Below the pieces are notes generated by a model. That model was given only the letters and a program-made list of their open reading frames with translations, had not been told where the DNA came from and did not search any database. Both the position numbers and the translations under genes were made by a program. A stretch of 64,000 nucleotides of DNA from Scalesia atractyloides (taxonomy: Eukaryota; Streptophyta; Magnoliopsida; Asterales; Asteraceae), in NCBI GenBank assembly GCA_947069175.1, contig CAMTDV010000009.1, positions 11,479,663 to 11,543,662 of the forward strand. The letters are read 5' to 3'. This document shows, piece after piece, positions 20,966-33,378 of this stretch; position 1 is the first letter of the stretch; the number at the start of each line of letters is the position of its first letter.

Positions 20966-22563
20966 ATAGGTTAAAGAAGCGTGTACCATTCGTGGCCCTC
21001 ATTTCATAGTATATTGGTTTAATTTAACATTTTCTAATTTGATAAATAATTCTATCAAAGATATATAATATTACAAAATAATACTTGAATTTAAAAGTAT
21101 AATCTAGTAATTGTAAAAGCTAATGATGACCCGTATAATTGGTAGAACACTTAAAAAAAAATTAGGCCTCAGGTCACAAAAAAGTTGTGCCTAAAATTAT
21201 AGTTAAGGGAAAATGAATTAATAAATAAAACCATTGTGGTATAGTTAAGGGAAAAATGAATTAAATAAATAAAACCATGGTGGTAGAGCCAAGAGTAGAA
21301 CTTGAACCTTTGTATTATCTTGAGATAGTTTATCCACTCTATCACCACCACTTTTTCACAAATAAATTGATGCATATATTAAATATAAAATTTAGTATAT
21401 ATATAAAAGCTTATAAACCCTTTCGGGCCCCTTGAAATTCTGAGCCTCAGGCGATGACACGGGTTAGCCGGCCCAAGATCCGGCCTTGGTTAGAGGTGGG
21501 AGGTCTACTCACTTATGTGGGATTTTATGTCCGAGAGGTCCTGAGGTCGAATCTAAGGGTGGACAATTTCAGACCCGAATTGTTGTGGATGCCTCTGGAT
21601 TCCTACTAAAGGTTGGTGATATAAGACAATGCCTTCACCAGGTGATGAATGTAATTGTAAAACCTAATATTTGTTTTGCGTAAAATAAAAATTGTATATA
21701 ATGGAAGATTTTGAGTATTCTTCTTTAATTAGGGTTTTTACGGGTATTGTAGCCATTACATCCATGTGATTGCATGTGCTTTGTCTTTCCTTTTTACCCC
21801 GCCACTTTCGCTTGTTCTCTTTCAGGAAAGAAAAAACAATAAATAAACATTTAACAGTATGTTCATTCTCTCAATTCTTTCATCTCTTTCTCTTCACTCC
21901 AGGTCACTACAATGTAGAATACTATGCATGTTCTAAGTCTCAAGAACTGATTTTTTCTCTAAGAGTTGCATGATCCTATGTTTCTGACTGATCAATTATT
22001 CAAAGAATGGTACATTTAAAATTGTGGATTTCTAGAAGCTTTGATGTGTTCTTCTATGATACTTTGCATGTACATGTTTCAATCGTCTCCATCAGAGGCG
22101 GACCTATATGTGTTACAAGGGTAACCTCCATTGCCCCCTTAAAAATCGATGGTAGCGTAAGTTTTGAAAGATTGACGATTTTTCGATTTGTTACCCTTTT
22201 TTTTACACGTTATCTCTATGCAGATTTTTAGATCCGCATGGTCTCCATGTAGTTTTTTTGATAAAAATTCTGCTTCCCTTTAGCAATGCATATTATTTTC
22301 AATGATTAAAAGGGAGCTTTTTAATATACAAACCCGATCAAATCTTATCTTCAGTTATGTTTAATATTATTCGTTAACAGTGTGGTCATCATGATTCTTA
22401 AAGTATTTGCTGTAAGTGAAAAAGAACTTCAAATTAAGAGAACATATTCATGCATGAACATCAGTTAGCTTAATTAACATTAACTTAAATACATATTTTT
22501 TTCTAATATTTAAAGAGATGATAAGATAGATACTCACAAGCTTAGAAAGTAATTTTTTAAGAA
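20966..22563. other. Intergenic, AT-rich, no gene seen
   Basis: Short degenerate repeats only. A weak tRNA-like pattern on the minus strand near 21290..21360 (ggtggtgatagagtgg, then gttcaagttc) and the phrase GGGCCCCTTGAAATTCTG at 21425 suggest old TE debris. No coding frame with family features. Confidence 0.4.
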
Positions 22564-22618
22564 ATGGTGAAGGGTCTTAAAGTATTTGTTGTTTCATCAA
22601 AAAGAATAGAAATATTGA

Positions 22619-23104
22619 GAGAAAGAAGAAAACAAGCTTTGTGCAGACATTGCTTTGGCTTCTGCCAAAGATGCAACAACTTTATGGAGCATTGCTCTAA
22701 TTTTCGAAGCTAACGAGGACGATGAAAACAAGATTCTAGTCTATAACTTATTAGGACCTGAGTCGCGGTTCAAGCCACGAATGACCAACCGCCAAATGAT
22801 TGATTGCCATAAAGGGGTTAGAAGCAAGAAAATCTTGAAAAAGAGTCATCATGTTTTTCAAAAAATGAAGAAAATGGGTTCTCCAAAGTCGAATTTGGCT
22901 GCTTATATTGCAAAAAAACTTGTTAAAAGGAGAACACAAGCGCATAAACGACTTGTTCCTGGTGGAGAATCCATGGATGAATTCTCCCTCATCAAAGAAG
23001 CTTTAGATTATATCCTTTCACTTAGGATACAAGTTGATGTGATGAGAACACTTGCGAATGCAACCGAGGTTTTGAATCAAAGCGATTCAAAGATAATTCA
23101 TTAA
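22619..23104 (+). pseudogene. Atypical bHLH protein (IBH1/bHLH148-like), start missing
   Basis: An open frame from a stop at 22616 to TAA at 23102. It contains ADIALASAKDATTLWS, matching the conserved 'ALA..AKG.TLWSRAIL' block of plant IBH1/bHLH146-150 proteins, and KRRTQAHKRLVPGGESMDEF followed by an amphipathic helix (DYILSLRIQVDVMRTLANAT), the helix-loop-helix with a reduced basic region. Family members usually do not bind DNA and dampen other bHLH factors in growth control. No ATG precedes the conserved block in this frame; an ATG at 22564 opens another frame (MVKGLKVFVVSSKR) that would need a one-base shift. AG at 22645 could be a splice acceptor to an unseen exon. A pseudogene is more likely since this family is mostly intronless. 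Confidence 0.6.
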
Positions 23105-24460
23105 CATAAGCCGTCAGTAATGCTCTCTTGTTTAGTAGTGTTTCGCAAAACCAGCAACATGAAGAAACAAAATTTAACTAGCTAGGATCGACTCGCATTC
23201 TCGGATGAAACCATGCATGTACAGGATTCAATCTTGCATCTCTTATTGTCAAAAATCATGACAACCATATGGATTTCAAAAGATGAATGTTTTTTAGGCT
23301 TGAAGTAATATTTCCAGTTTAAGAAAATAAAAGTTTTTACTGGGTTTAGTCAAGGCTTTGTAGGCTTTTTTTGTTGTCAGCTAAAATCAAGAATTTAGTA
23401 TTAAGTTTCTTGATTTAATTAGCAAATGTATAAGTTCATTTCATTACATTCTCAGGTTGTTTAGTGAGTGGCGGAGCTTAGTGGAAACCCGGGGTGGGTG
23501 TGGGGGGGGGGGAGTTTCGGTTAGAAGTGTAAAACTTACGATTTTTTGTTTGAAATTTTTAAAATTATAAAGGATCGTCCCTCCAATTATTTTGGCCTAA
23601 ATATTTATATAATATATAAATTAGGTCACATGACTTTCGCCTCCCGAAACTTTTCTTCAAGCCCGCTTATCATTGATGTGATTCAATTCAAAATACTTAG
23701 CCAGGTATTGGCTTAATTGGTACATGATGTAGGGTCCTGAATAGTTATTTTCCTATTCACCTAGTAATGCATGTGATACATGAATGTCCACTTAATATTC
23801 TCAGGATTATTGATTGTCATTTCTCTGTCATTCGGTATTCTATAAATACGAAAGTATGCTAAATTGAAGGCTAAGATTATATAGTCCAAGAAAATATAAT
23901 TTTAGTCAGATGTCTATATATTTAGTTAATCCTGACCCAATCCATTTAGGGTTTAAAGTGATACTTTTTTAACATCATTATTTACTTTATATTTATATTT
24001 CTTTTCCTCTTATAAAATATATATTTATAAAATTTATATACGCAATTAGGTATGACAATTCTAGTTCAATAGATCCTTTTAATTGTCGATTAATCTAAAC
24101 TTTCTATTAAAATAAACCAATTTTTATTAATTTTGTTTTGAAAAACTATATCGTGCCAAACCTTATTTTTGATTCGGTTCCTTACAAACTTTCTTGTTCT
24201 TCTTAGTGTTGATGATCCATTCCAAGATGTCGCCTTCACAACACAATCTTCGCCACTAGTCGCCACCACAAAACCCTAGGTTTGTTGCTGCCGTTGATGA
24301 AGAAAGAAGTTTCCATATGGGGAGTGAAGCTAAATAAGTTTGGGCCTATCTAACTTGGGTCCGGTTGCATGAATAAAACAAATCAAATACTTGGGCCTAG
24401 AAACCTAGTTGAAGATTTAACTTTGATACATGGGCTATTAAGATTTCACATTGGCTGGAG
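23105..24460. other. Intergenic, no gene seen
   Basis: AT-rich noncoding DNA after the bHLH fragment. A phrase GTGGCGGAGCTTAGTGG at 23468 followed by a G run (23501..23512) resembles common transposon ends, but I cannot assign it. No conserved frame. Confidence 0.4.
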
Positions 24461-24682
24461 AAGGTCTTGAATAACTGTCATATTTTTACATTTTAAACCA
24501 CAACGCTCATGCGCTTAGCTTGGGGGAAATATTCGATAATCTAGGAGTTAGAATTACTGTCATATTTTTACATTTTACTAGTAATAGAACAGTGTCTTGA
24601 TATATAAGAATATACTTATGGAGAAGGTCTTGAATAACTGTCATATTTTTACATTTTACTAGTAATAGAACAGTGTCTTGAT
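24461..24682. repeat. Short local duplications
   Basis: The phrase AAGGTCTTGAATAACTGTCA occurs at about 24460 and 24623, and a block of about 45 bp ending AACAGTGTCTTGAT occurs at about 24555 and 24638. Imperfect, overlapping direct repeats of about 160 and 85 bp spacing. Confidence 0.7.
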
Positions 24683-25470
24683 GCATGTTTCATCACAACC
24701 TTCACACACTCACCAACATCAGTATTCAGTAAACAAAAATGAAGCTGCATATTCTCAAAACAAAAATTGACTCAAAAAGGATAAAAAAGGTGCATTGACA
24801 ACGAGTATGATGTCTACGAAATTCATATTCCATTTTATACATTATAAATATATGAAAATGATTTAATAGTTGGGTGGATGATACAAAATGTTCCAATTCA
24901 CTTTACGATTTCAATACTAAAGCAAAAGTATTGACCGAACCTCCAAAACTCCATTTTCCCTTGCAATTTCAGTACATAAAAAAATAACGACGCTTGACCA
25001 GATAAACTACAATTTCTTTCGTGTCAAGACAATAAAGGTTTCCAATTTCTTAGGAATATACAATTAAAACCGTTGCAGAGAAAACAATCATCTTTCAAAT
25101 GTTAAGGTTTAACATGAAAGTGGATGGAGTTAGTCTGGTGGACTAAAATTGCAATAGAATAGAAACTCTCGTACGTAAATTGCAAGACTTTTGTGTTTTG
25201 TAAAATATAGCAAAAATCAATAAACCACAGGGACTAAAACCGCAATTTACTCAAAAAATAGGTGTTGCCTAGGTAGCCTAAGAAAGATTATAGAGATGAC
25301 ATTGACACTTCATATGCGTAAGATCAAAGAGCATTTGGTCTTAGAATACAAACTCAAACCTATTTTATTTTCTCAAAATACAATACAAAAATCTAGTAAA
25401 AAAATAGAACACAAAATTTTGTACAAAAAAAAAATTCAACAAAAAATGTAATACAAAAAATGCAACACTA
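24683..25470. other. Intergenic, no gene seen
   Basis: AT-rich noncoding stretch between two local duplications. No repeat family or frame recognised. Confidence 0.35.
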
Positions 25471-25803
25471 AAATCCAGTAAAAAATACAACACAAAAATG
25501 TTATACAAATAGAATAACAGTATAGTTTTTGGATTTCCTTAGTTGTCATATTTATATAGCAATATGTACTCAAATTAAAGATAAAAAAATGTTTAATTTT
25601 TTGTAATTTTTTATAAAAAAGTAAGTGTTGTGTAAAATCCAGTAAAAAATACAAAACAAAAATGTTATACAAATAGAATAACAATATAGTTTTTGGATTT
25701 CCTTAGTTGTCATATTTATATAGCAATATTGTACTCAAATTAAAGATAAAAAAATGTTTAATTTTTTGTAATTTTTTTTATAAAAAGTAAGTGTTGTGTA
25801 AAA
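25471..25803. repeat. Tandem duplication, period about 164 bp
   Basis: AAATCCAGTAAAAAATACA starts both copies (25471 and 25635), and the two copies stay nearly identical through TTAATTTTTTGTAATTTTTT. AT-rich, noncoding. Confidence 0.85.
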
Positions 25804-25875
25804 GAGTTATAAAAGTGTAAAAAATAGAGGGAAATTTGGGAAAAAATTAACATAAATTGTTATTTTAAAAGCAGT

Positions 25876-26640
25876 GGCGGATCTAAAAAATAATTTATGG
25901 GGTAGTGTTCAATTTTTTAACGTACTTCATACAATGTGACGCAGTTCATACGATGTAAACGAAACAAAAATTTTAGCACAATAATAAATAAATTTAAACA
26001 TATACTTAAATGGTTTATCCTCTTTGGTTTTTGAAAGCTCGACATCCTCTTCTTTTACTTTATAAAAATTTCTTTTTCGACCGCAAAATTAGACCATTGT
26101 TTAGATACTCCTCACCCATTCGATTGCATAAATCCGTCTTGATAAGCTTCATTTTAGAAAAAATATCTTTAAACGGGTGGGGTTGCCACCGGTAAAACCA
26201 ACACTAGCTTCAATGTTCGATAAACCAAAGGAAAAATTTTCATTTTTCCGGTTTTCACCATCATACGAGCAAGGTCACTCAATTCAGTCATTTTTTCAAA
26301 TTTATCATCTTACTTTGAAGTGTGACAAAAGACCGAAAGATCACCCGCAAGACACCCTCTTTCTTCTTTATTAAAGTCATTCGGATACATCTCAGAAAAT
26401 GTCACTATCTTAGATATGTCAAACTTAGCAATCCCGTTTTCATCATTACACGAGCAAGTCACTTAATCTAGTCAATTTTGTAAATTTATCATCTTCCTTT
26501 GAATTGTGATAAAAGACCGAAAGATCACCCGCAAGACACCCTCTTTCTTCTTTATTAAAGTCATTCTGATGCATCTCAGAAAATGTCACTATCTTAGATA
26601 TGTTTAACTTAGCAAATGAATAACAATAATTTAAACTTGA
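25876..26640 (-). pseudogene. hAT-superfamily transposase relic (C-terminal dimerisation region)
   Basis: On the minus strand 26170..26060 encodes DIFSKMKLIKTDLCNRMGEE followed by YLNNGLI, which matches the C-terminal hAT dimerisation motif (SAMK.IKT.LRNRMGDE.LND) of plant TTF-type zinc-finger hAT proteins. Upstream, two copies of a segment encoding VTFSEMHQNDFNKEERGCLA and LSVFYHNSKEDDKF lie in tandem (26251..26434 and 26435..26615, period about 184 bp); one copy is normal for the family. The frame is interrupted and most of the transposase is absent. The phrase GCAGTGGCGGATCTA at 25872 is common at the edges of such elements. Confidence 0.65.
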
Positions 26641-28358
26641 CCATATTTTCTATCAAACTAGTTGAGACCTCACTAAATTAGTTTCCAAGTTCTTGAATTT
26701 GCATATCCAAAATCGTATTAAAAACTTTAACTTCAAAGTGATGTCGATTAGTAATGATATACTTTCGGTTTCTTTGATTACCATAACTTTCCGCCATATG
26801 TTATGCGCAATGAGGATGTTTGGATGATGTCGTTGCTGCTGTGCTACTGCTCATCCTTGGTCCTCTTCTCTTCTATTTTTTAATTCAAACACTTTTTATT
26901 GGGTTGGGCTATTCGTATTGGGCTTTGTTATTGTGTTTAAAGAGAACCATAAGTATTGGGTATTTTAAAATTAGTTGGGCTTTAAATAAGGGTGACATAA
27001 TTTTTATAGGGGGAACGAAATTGAAAAAATGTCAAAAATTTTTTTACACTATCACCGGAGCATCAGGGGACAACAGAGGCTACCCCTCCTTATAGGATAC
27101 ATCTGCCCCTATTCAAAAGTACGATTACACCCTTCCTTTTTCTTACATTATTAGTCATCTATTTAAAAAAATGGTCAAGGTTTCTCTAAGTGACAAAGAA
27201 CTTTTTAATTTTTTTTGGGCAAATAAATGTTTCTATATTAATAAATAATAAAAGTTCTTTTTTCCAGACTCAAAACTAATCATAATCTTGAAAAGTATAA
27301 TAACTGAGATGTTACGTCATTCGTAATGGTTAATATCTCAAAAGGGGCATTTTTCGCTATATAGCATCATAATACCTTCTAAAAAATGTGTAATTGTTGA
27401 TGACTCTTAATGCACTTTCTGTCATTAGTTTTTATTTTTTCTTCCTCATGGCATTATACTAGAAATGTCTATCCCGCTTCATGCCCCTATAAACGCTCAA
27501 AGGAACAACATTGTTGGGGATGTTATCAAGCCCCTTCATGCCCATTACGCATGGTTCAAGCAAACTTTAAAAGATGAAGATTCAGAATATAACCTTACAA
27601 GAAGTTAGTTAATTTTACAAATATATTATATTGGAAATGTTTGCATTTAAACATGTAGAGTTGTAAATCCACAAATCATGCTTGGCAAAAAATATATTAA
27701 CTAAAAAACTAGATACATCTAATTGTTGGGTTAATTGTAAGTATCCGTTATACGTGTTGTAAGTGGTGGTTGCCGGTTGTCGGCCCTCTGTTTTAGTTGC
27801 GTTGGTGCTTTTAATGAAGTTAACGTTAAAAAAAAGATACAACTAATTAGATTAGCGTGAAGTCTTAACAAGTTATTCTTGTATTCATGTAGTAATACGA
27901 TTCTTTTAGCACAATTACAAATATACAGATATCATTTTTGAGATGTTTTCTTAATTATTTATAGAAATAAATAGTCTTCATATTTATTATAGTTTTATTT
28001 ATCAATCTTCATATATAGTATAGAAATAAACAGTCTTCGTATTTGTTATAGTTGTATTTATAAATCTTTATCTATAGAAATAATAGGAACATCTACCGAT
28101 TAAAATAGTTAAGTGTGACGTATTTTAATGGTCTTTCCTTCATCTCGAGGGAAAAAGCAACAGAAGAAGAAAGTTCTATCATTGAGCCCTGTGATCGATT
28201 GAATGATCCAAGATCAATCTCCCTGAATCTATGAATAGCTACGGGTAGCACCCTAGAGTAGTATTTGGGCCTCATTTCCCCTCTTAATTATAATATATAT
28301 AATATACTGCAATTTGACTTGTTGATTATAAAAATAAGTGTGTTTTATTATAACGTTT
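26641..28358. other. Intergenic, mostly AT-rich; possible hAT flank
   Basis: 26641..27110 may be the outer part of the hAT relic (the phrase near 27020..27110, ggggg then a poly-T and aggggacaacagagg, looks like a degenerate element end). 27110..28358 shows no gene or assignable repeat. The open frame at 26820..27095 is a hydrophobic chance translation. Confidence 0.35.
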
Positions 28359-28494
28359 AGTGCTTGAGTATTTAGAAACTTTGTTAAAATAAACTATCTT
28401 GAGTGCGTGAGTATTTAGAAACTTTGTTTGTTAAAATAAACTATCTTGAGTGCGTGAGTATTTAGAAACTTTGTTAAAATAAACTATCATGAAT
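28359..28494. repeat. Three tandem copies of a ~50-bp unit
   Basis: GTATTTAGAAACTTTGTT followed by AAAATAAACTATC occurs three times (starting near 28367, 28410 and 28457). Copy two carries an extra TTTG. Noncoding. Confidence 0.85.
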
Positions 28495-29040
28495 GACTTA
28501 AATGAATTAGTAATGTGTAGTGATAACCACTTTATAAGTTGAGCTTTACTAACATGTATATTTTTATTTCACTAGTACAAGTTAAAAGTCAAATGGGACG
28601 TGTCGATTTCACTTGTTAAAGCATGATTAATTGGCTCAATTACTGTCTAGTGGATAAGAGTATAATGAACGAACGTGTTTTAAGCAAACATGGAAAACTA
28701 TAGTCAAAACTTGAATTTTTTCCTAGATGAAAAATTATGTTTTCTTCCTAGATTGATATCGGTGGAAAAACTATTAATTTGCAAATTAGTCTTTTATTGA
28801 AGAAGAATCATTGGGCTTAAATAAATACTTATTTGACAAAAGTCAAAGGGTAATGGTGGTGAGACCAGATGAGGACAATGGAGGCTCCATTTGGAGATCA
28901 ACAATCCCAGCAGACTCCGGGGAGTAACATTGTTCAGAAGAAGCCATCGCAACTAAAACGCAGGCAGCAAGGTGGGTTTTAGAATAAACGGATTTCAGGC
29001 TCAGGTTAGCGAAATTATTTTGGGTGAAGGCGAACAAGAG
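28495..29040. other. Sequence upstream of the LINE, no gene certain
   Basis: 28495..28840 is plain AT-rich DNA. 28845..29040 (GCAACTAAAACGCAGGCAGC and neighbours) may be the end of a LINE ORF1 or the ORF2 lead-in, since an endonuclease follows directly; I cannot confirm a frame. Confidence 0.35.
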
Positions 29041-31075
29041 TTGATCCCATGAATTTTTTAACTATAAATTTAAGGGGTCCGAGACTAGAGTAAAGAAGAG
29101 TGGATGGGGGGGGGGGGGGGTAAAAACTTCAAACGGATTGCATTTTCTAGCGATTCAAGAATCAAAATAAGGGGATGTTAATGGGAATCGGGTCAGAAGA
29201 TTTTGGGGACGATCCATCATGAATTTCGAGGCAGTGGAGGCTGAAGGTAGGTCGGGTGGGTTAATTTTTGCCTGGAATCCAGCTTTATTCAGAAAACAAG
29301 CGTTTTTAAACATCGCTGATTTGTGGTGGTTCGTGCATACTTAAAAGCAACATCTATGCCCAGAATGATATAGTTGAGAGATGGGGACTATGGGAAGGGT
29401 TGTTGGTTATAAGGTTCTCGTTTCAAGGGTTGTGGGTCTTGCTAGGGGACTTCAACGATGTCCGGGAACCAACCGAACGAACGAATTCAAAATTCATAGC
29501 GGCTGGTGGGGTTTCAGATTGGTGGGGGGGGGGGGGGGAGGGGGGGACGATTCACATACCACTCTAATGATGGTGGAAAGAAAAGTAAATTGGATCCATA
29601 CTTGGTATGTCCGGAATTTTTGAATCTTTGGCCCACGACATTGGTAGTTGCTTTATCGAACGTTCTATCAGATCATTGCCTGGTTCTAATGCGTATGATC
29701 CCAGTGGACTATGGGCCGATATCCACCAGGATCTTCAACTTGTGGCTCGAGGTTCCAGGTATCGTGGATTATATAAACAAACTTGGCCCGAACTTTCGGT
29801 TTCATGGCCCGGCTGATTTACTTGTGGCGACGAAGCTAAAGTAGATAAAATTCAGATTGAATCAATGGGTATTAAATTTGAAGGCGTCTAAGGAGGGTGA
29901 GTATAAGGCAAAGGTGGAGCAACTCTAAGCTTTGGAAGTAATAGTTGAGTCGCGAAGTCTCTTGCCTTCCAAGTTGGAATCCCGAGTCGGGTGCAAGACC
30001 TTTATCATGGAAGAAGGTACACTGAGGAGCATGCATCTTCAACAAAAAAGCTAGGGTGAGGTGGGCAATAGACGGAGATGAGAACACGAGGTACTTTCAT
30101 GGTACTCTAAATGCTGGTATAGATTGTAATCGCATTAATGGACTGAAAATAGATGGGCATGGGTAACAGATCCGATTTTGGTCAAGGATTACACTTATGG
30201 TGTTTTGGCGAGTAAATTTAGCGAACCGGTGTCGACTAGGCCAACCTTAGTTTGCCCGAATCTGGCAACTTTGTCAAGCCTAGAGGCCGACTTGCTTATG
30301 ATTCCGTTTTCACATGATGAGGCGCGTAAGGCGATATGGGATTGTGCGAGCGACTAGGCACCGAGGCCGGATGGGATAAATTTTATGTGTTTAAAGATGA
30401 TTTCATGTGGATGTTCAAAGAATTTTTCGGGAATGCAACCTTTACCCAAGGATGTAGATCGTCCTTTTTGGCCCTTATTCCAAAATGTAATGACCCGGGA
30501 GGACTAGGAGAGTATAGACCTATTAGTCTTATCATGTGTATTTAAAAACGGTAATCCATAAGCTTACGTCGGAGGAACAAATGGCGTTTTTGGGGAACAT
30601 AAACATTTTGGATGGTCCCTTTATGTTAAATGAAATTATTGCTTGGATGAAAAAGGGTAAAAAGGAGGGTATGGTTTACAAGGTAGATGTGGAAAAGGCA
30701 TACGATTCACTAAGTTGGGGGTTCTTGTCCATCCTTGAGAAAATGAACTTTCCAAAAAGGTGGATTAGATAGGTCATGGCAATTGTTACATCCGCAAAAG
30801 CTTCGGTGTTGGTGAATGGGTCACCCACACAAGAGTTCACATGCCATAGAGGATTGAGGCAAGGTGACCCCTTTTCTCCATTCTTGTTCGTAATTGCTTT
30901 GAAAGCCTTGACGGGGGTGATGAAAAAAGCATACTCAGTGGGCTTGTTTAACGGGGTAAAATGTGTATCAAACGACCTTGTTTTATCACACTATCTTTAT
31001 GTCGACGATGTGGTATTTTTAGGTGAGTGGTCACGCCAAAATGCTTTAAACCTTACGAGGATTCTTCGGTGCTTT
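29041..31075 (+). pseudogene. LINE (L1-type) ORF2: endonuclease and RT, decayed, first part
   Basis: The endonuclease begins near 29041 (LLTINLRG, then FLAIQESK, FWGRSIMNFEAVEAEGRSGG) and ends with VALSNVLSDHCLVLMRM (the SDH catalytic triad part, near 29660). The region between (29700..30330) keeps ARVRWAIDGDENTRYFHGTL. The RT follows: APRPDGINF, SSFLALIPKCNDPGGLGEYR, MVYKVDVEKAYDSLSWGF, FTCHRGLRQGDPFSPFLFVI and HYLYVDDVVFLGEW, with YVDD in place of the usual YADD. Stops and shifts occur throughout; two long G runs (29107..29120 and 29523..29538) interrupt the endonuclease. The sequence is cut at 31075 by the insertion of element B1 and continues at 39763. Confidence 0.85.
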
Positions 31076-32000
31076 TGTCACACCCCGACCCGCAGCGGGA
31101 AAGGTGATCGGGGCATGATTGGGTTATCATCAAAGCTCATGATATTTATTATAACGTTTCATATTCATTATTACAATTTAAAGGGAAACATACAATCATA
31201 ATTACATCATTCTAGACTTCATTGTTTTCTTCTAAGGCATTTCCTATGTTTTTCCTTGCTTCATCCTGTTCACCTGTATCATATGTAAAAATGGTTTTTG
31301 GATCAACAAAAAGTTGGCGAGTGAATCCTATGAAAAGCATTTGAACAAGTTTATTGAATTGATTATAAAATAAAGTGCACAACCACATATGATTAAATAT
31401 AGATGTAAACATATTCATAAAACACTTAATATCAGATAATGCACACACATACAATAATAAATTGTTTTGAGGCACGCGTTGCTCAACCCGTCTCTCACGA
31501 GGAACTGGTGGGCCTAATGAATGATTTGCATACAACTTGACAATATGAAATACATGACTACAAACAATATATACATTCTAAGTTTAGATCACAATATGGT
31601 ATGACACAAGTTTAAATAAACGAGTTAATTTTAGTGACACATGACACACCCCAAAACGTGTAATTAAAAAGGGAAGTTGTAAGATTCACTCACAGTGGGT
31701 GCGTTCGGTTGACGATGTTGAATGCGCACGAAGTTTGATTTAACCACGAGAGAAACTAACCTAGATAATAACATAATGGTTCGGTAAATAAGCGGATTTT
31801 ATTGATCAATTTTTAGTGGGATTATTGGATATATTTTTGTGAGTTTAAGGCTATTTTCTAACTTTAAAAATGTTATTTTAAGTATTTTTAATTGATTTTT
31901 AAATAATATAAATAAATAAAAAATAATAAAAAAATGTTGACTTTTTGACCGTTGACTTGTTGACCGTTGACCTGTTGACCGGTTTGATTGTGTAATTGTG

Positions 32001-32582
32001 TGCGCCGGGTGAGGCTCGAACTCGTGACCTCCCGTATGCGTGCACGCAGCTCTACCAACTGAGCTACGTGTCTAACCCGAAATATTTTTGTTTTTAATTA
32101 TATTTATATACTAATTGAATTAATCCGAAAATCATTTATTTTAAAAACGATTTTAATGTCTCGCTCGGTGCTCTCCGCAGGTCTCGAACCCGGGACCTGT
32201 GGGTTAGGTTGACACACAGTCCACCGCTAGACTGTGTGTCTAACTTGGTAAATAATCTGATTTTTATTATACTTATATACAAACTAGATCATTTCATTTC
32301 TGCCTTATATAAAAAGTTTGATAATTGCCAGAACCGGTGCGGTAGTCTGGACTCGAACTCGCGACGTGTGATTTAAACGTTCACACAGTCCACCGCTGGA
32401 CTGTGTGTCTATCTTGGTTATTATTCCAGTTTTTATTAAACTTAACATCTATTTGCAGTGAATCCGGTTCAGTTTAAAAAAAAGAACATTTTTATTAAGG
32501 CGAGTGTGCGCGGAACAAGAATCGAACTCGGGACGTATGCGTGTTTATTTGCACACAGTCCACCGCTGGACTGTGTGTCTAA
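32001..32582 (-). other. Four tandem tRNA-like modules (3' LTR of B1)
   Basis: Units at 32001..32073, 32166..32242, 32332..32411 and 32505..32582, spacing 165 to 173 bp. The first has A box TAGCTCAGTTGGTAGAG. The others share the D-arm GTCC-AGCGGT-GGAC inside an 11-bp inverted repeat (CACACAGTCCA with TGGACTGTGTG); B boxes are GGGTTCGAGACC, GAGTTCGAGTCC and GAGTTCGATTC. One more unit than in element A, so the array has changed copy number. Confidence 0.7.
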
Positions 32583-33030
32583 CCCGAGATATATCTTGAT
32601 TTAAATTAAACATATATGCAACTGAAAACTTCATCTTCTTCGTTAAACTTAACCAGAATCGGTGTCCGACTGGTTCGACGATTTAATCAAGTTCTTTAGT
32701 GTGTTGTGATTAATTACATGTGAGATTAATAAAAAGAATGAGAGATTATGTGTAAGATATACCGAACAGGGCTCCTCTGTTTCGCCGGCGAAACTCCGAT
32801 GACAGCAGGTTATTCCGGCGACGTGTGTCTTGCCGCAGAGGGTCTTCAGGGAGCTTGAGATGAGTGTGAGTGGCTTCGGTATGAGCTCTGGGTGTTCAGT
32901 TTTTAGAGTAAGGCACAGAGGTGAAAGGGTTCGGTTTTCTGGCGAGTTGCAGAAGTTTTCCGGCGAGTGAATTTACGTCGAGAAAGGGTGTGATTGTGAG
33001 CGAAAAGGCTATCAGAAGTTAGAGGGTGTA

Positions 33031-33036
33031 TTTATA
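33031..33036 (-). promoter_or_regulatory. TATA box of B1 (left LTR)
   Basis: Minus-strand CCCTATAAATACACC, placed as in element A. Confidence 0.6.
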
Positions 33037-33293
33037 GGGCAGAACATCGACGAATTTGGTCCGTTTTCCGTCTTAATTCGTCGGTCAATAATTTTCCGGC
33101 GGTTATGACTTGTGTCGCGGGTTCAGACGTCGGTTATAACCGATGTAATAGTTAAGGCTTCGGTTAAATCAGAAGAAACCGTCCAATCTCGGCAAAATCG
33201 TCGGGATATCCGACGACTGCGATTGGGCGCGTCAGTTTTGAATTCGAGTTTAATATTTGAATTAATTGTTCTGATATGTTACTAAAGAACACA

Positions 33294-33378
33294 AGTGGCG
33301 GAGTGGTTTGATGGATGAGAGTTAAATCGTTGTTGACCAGGTTGACCCGGCTGACCCGGGTTCGAAACCCGGCAGCCT
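33294..33378 (+). other. tRNA-like unit, antisense in U3 of B1 (left LTR)
   Basis: Starts AGTGGCGGAGTGGTTTGATG, ends CCGGGTTCGAAACCCGGCAG. The T arm is a perfect 5-bp stem with loop TTCGAAA. A tandem GACCAGGTTGACCCGGCTGACC lead-in precedes it. Confidence 0.65.

Noticed and set aside
26820..27095. A hydrophobic 91-codon frame resembling a small membrane protein
   Set aside because: It starts without a good context in AT-rich DNA next to the hAT relic; composition is what T-rich DNA gives by chance.
29381..29623. Gly-rich frame of 80 codons
   Set aside because: Produced by a long G run within the decayed LINE endonuclease.
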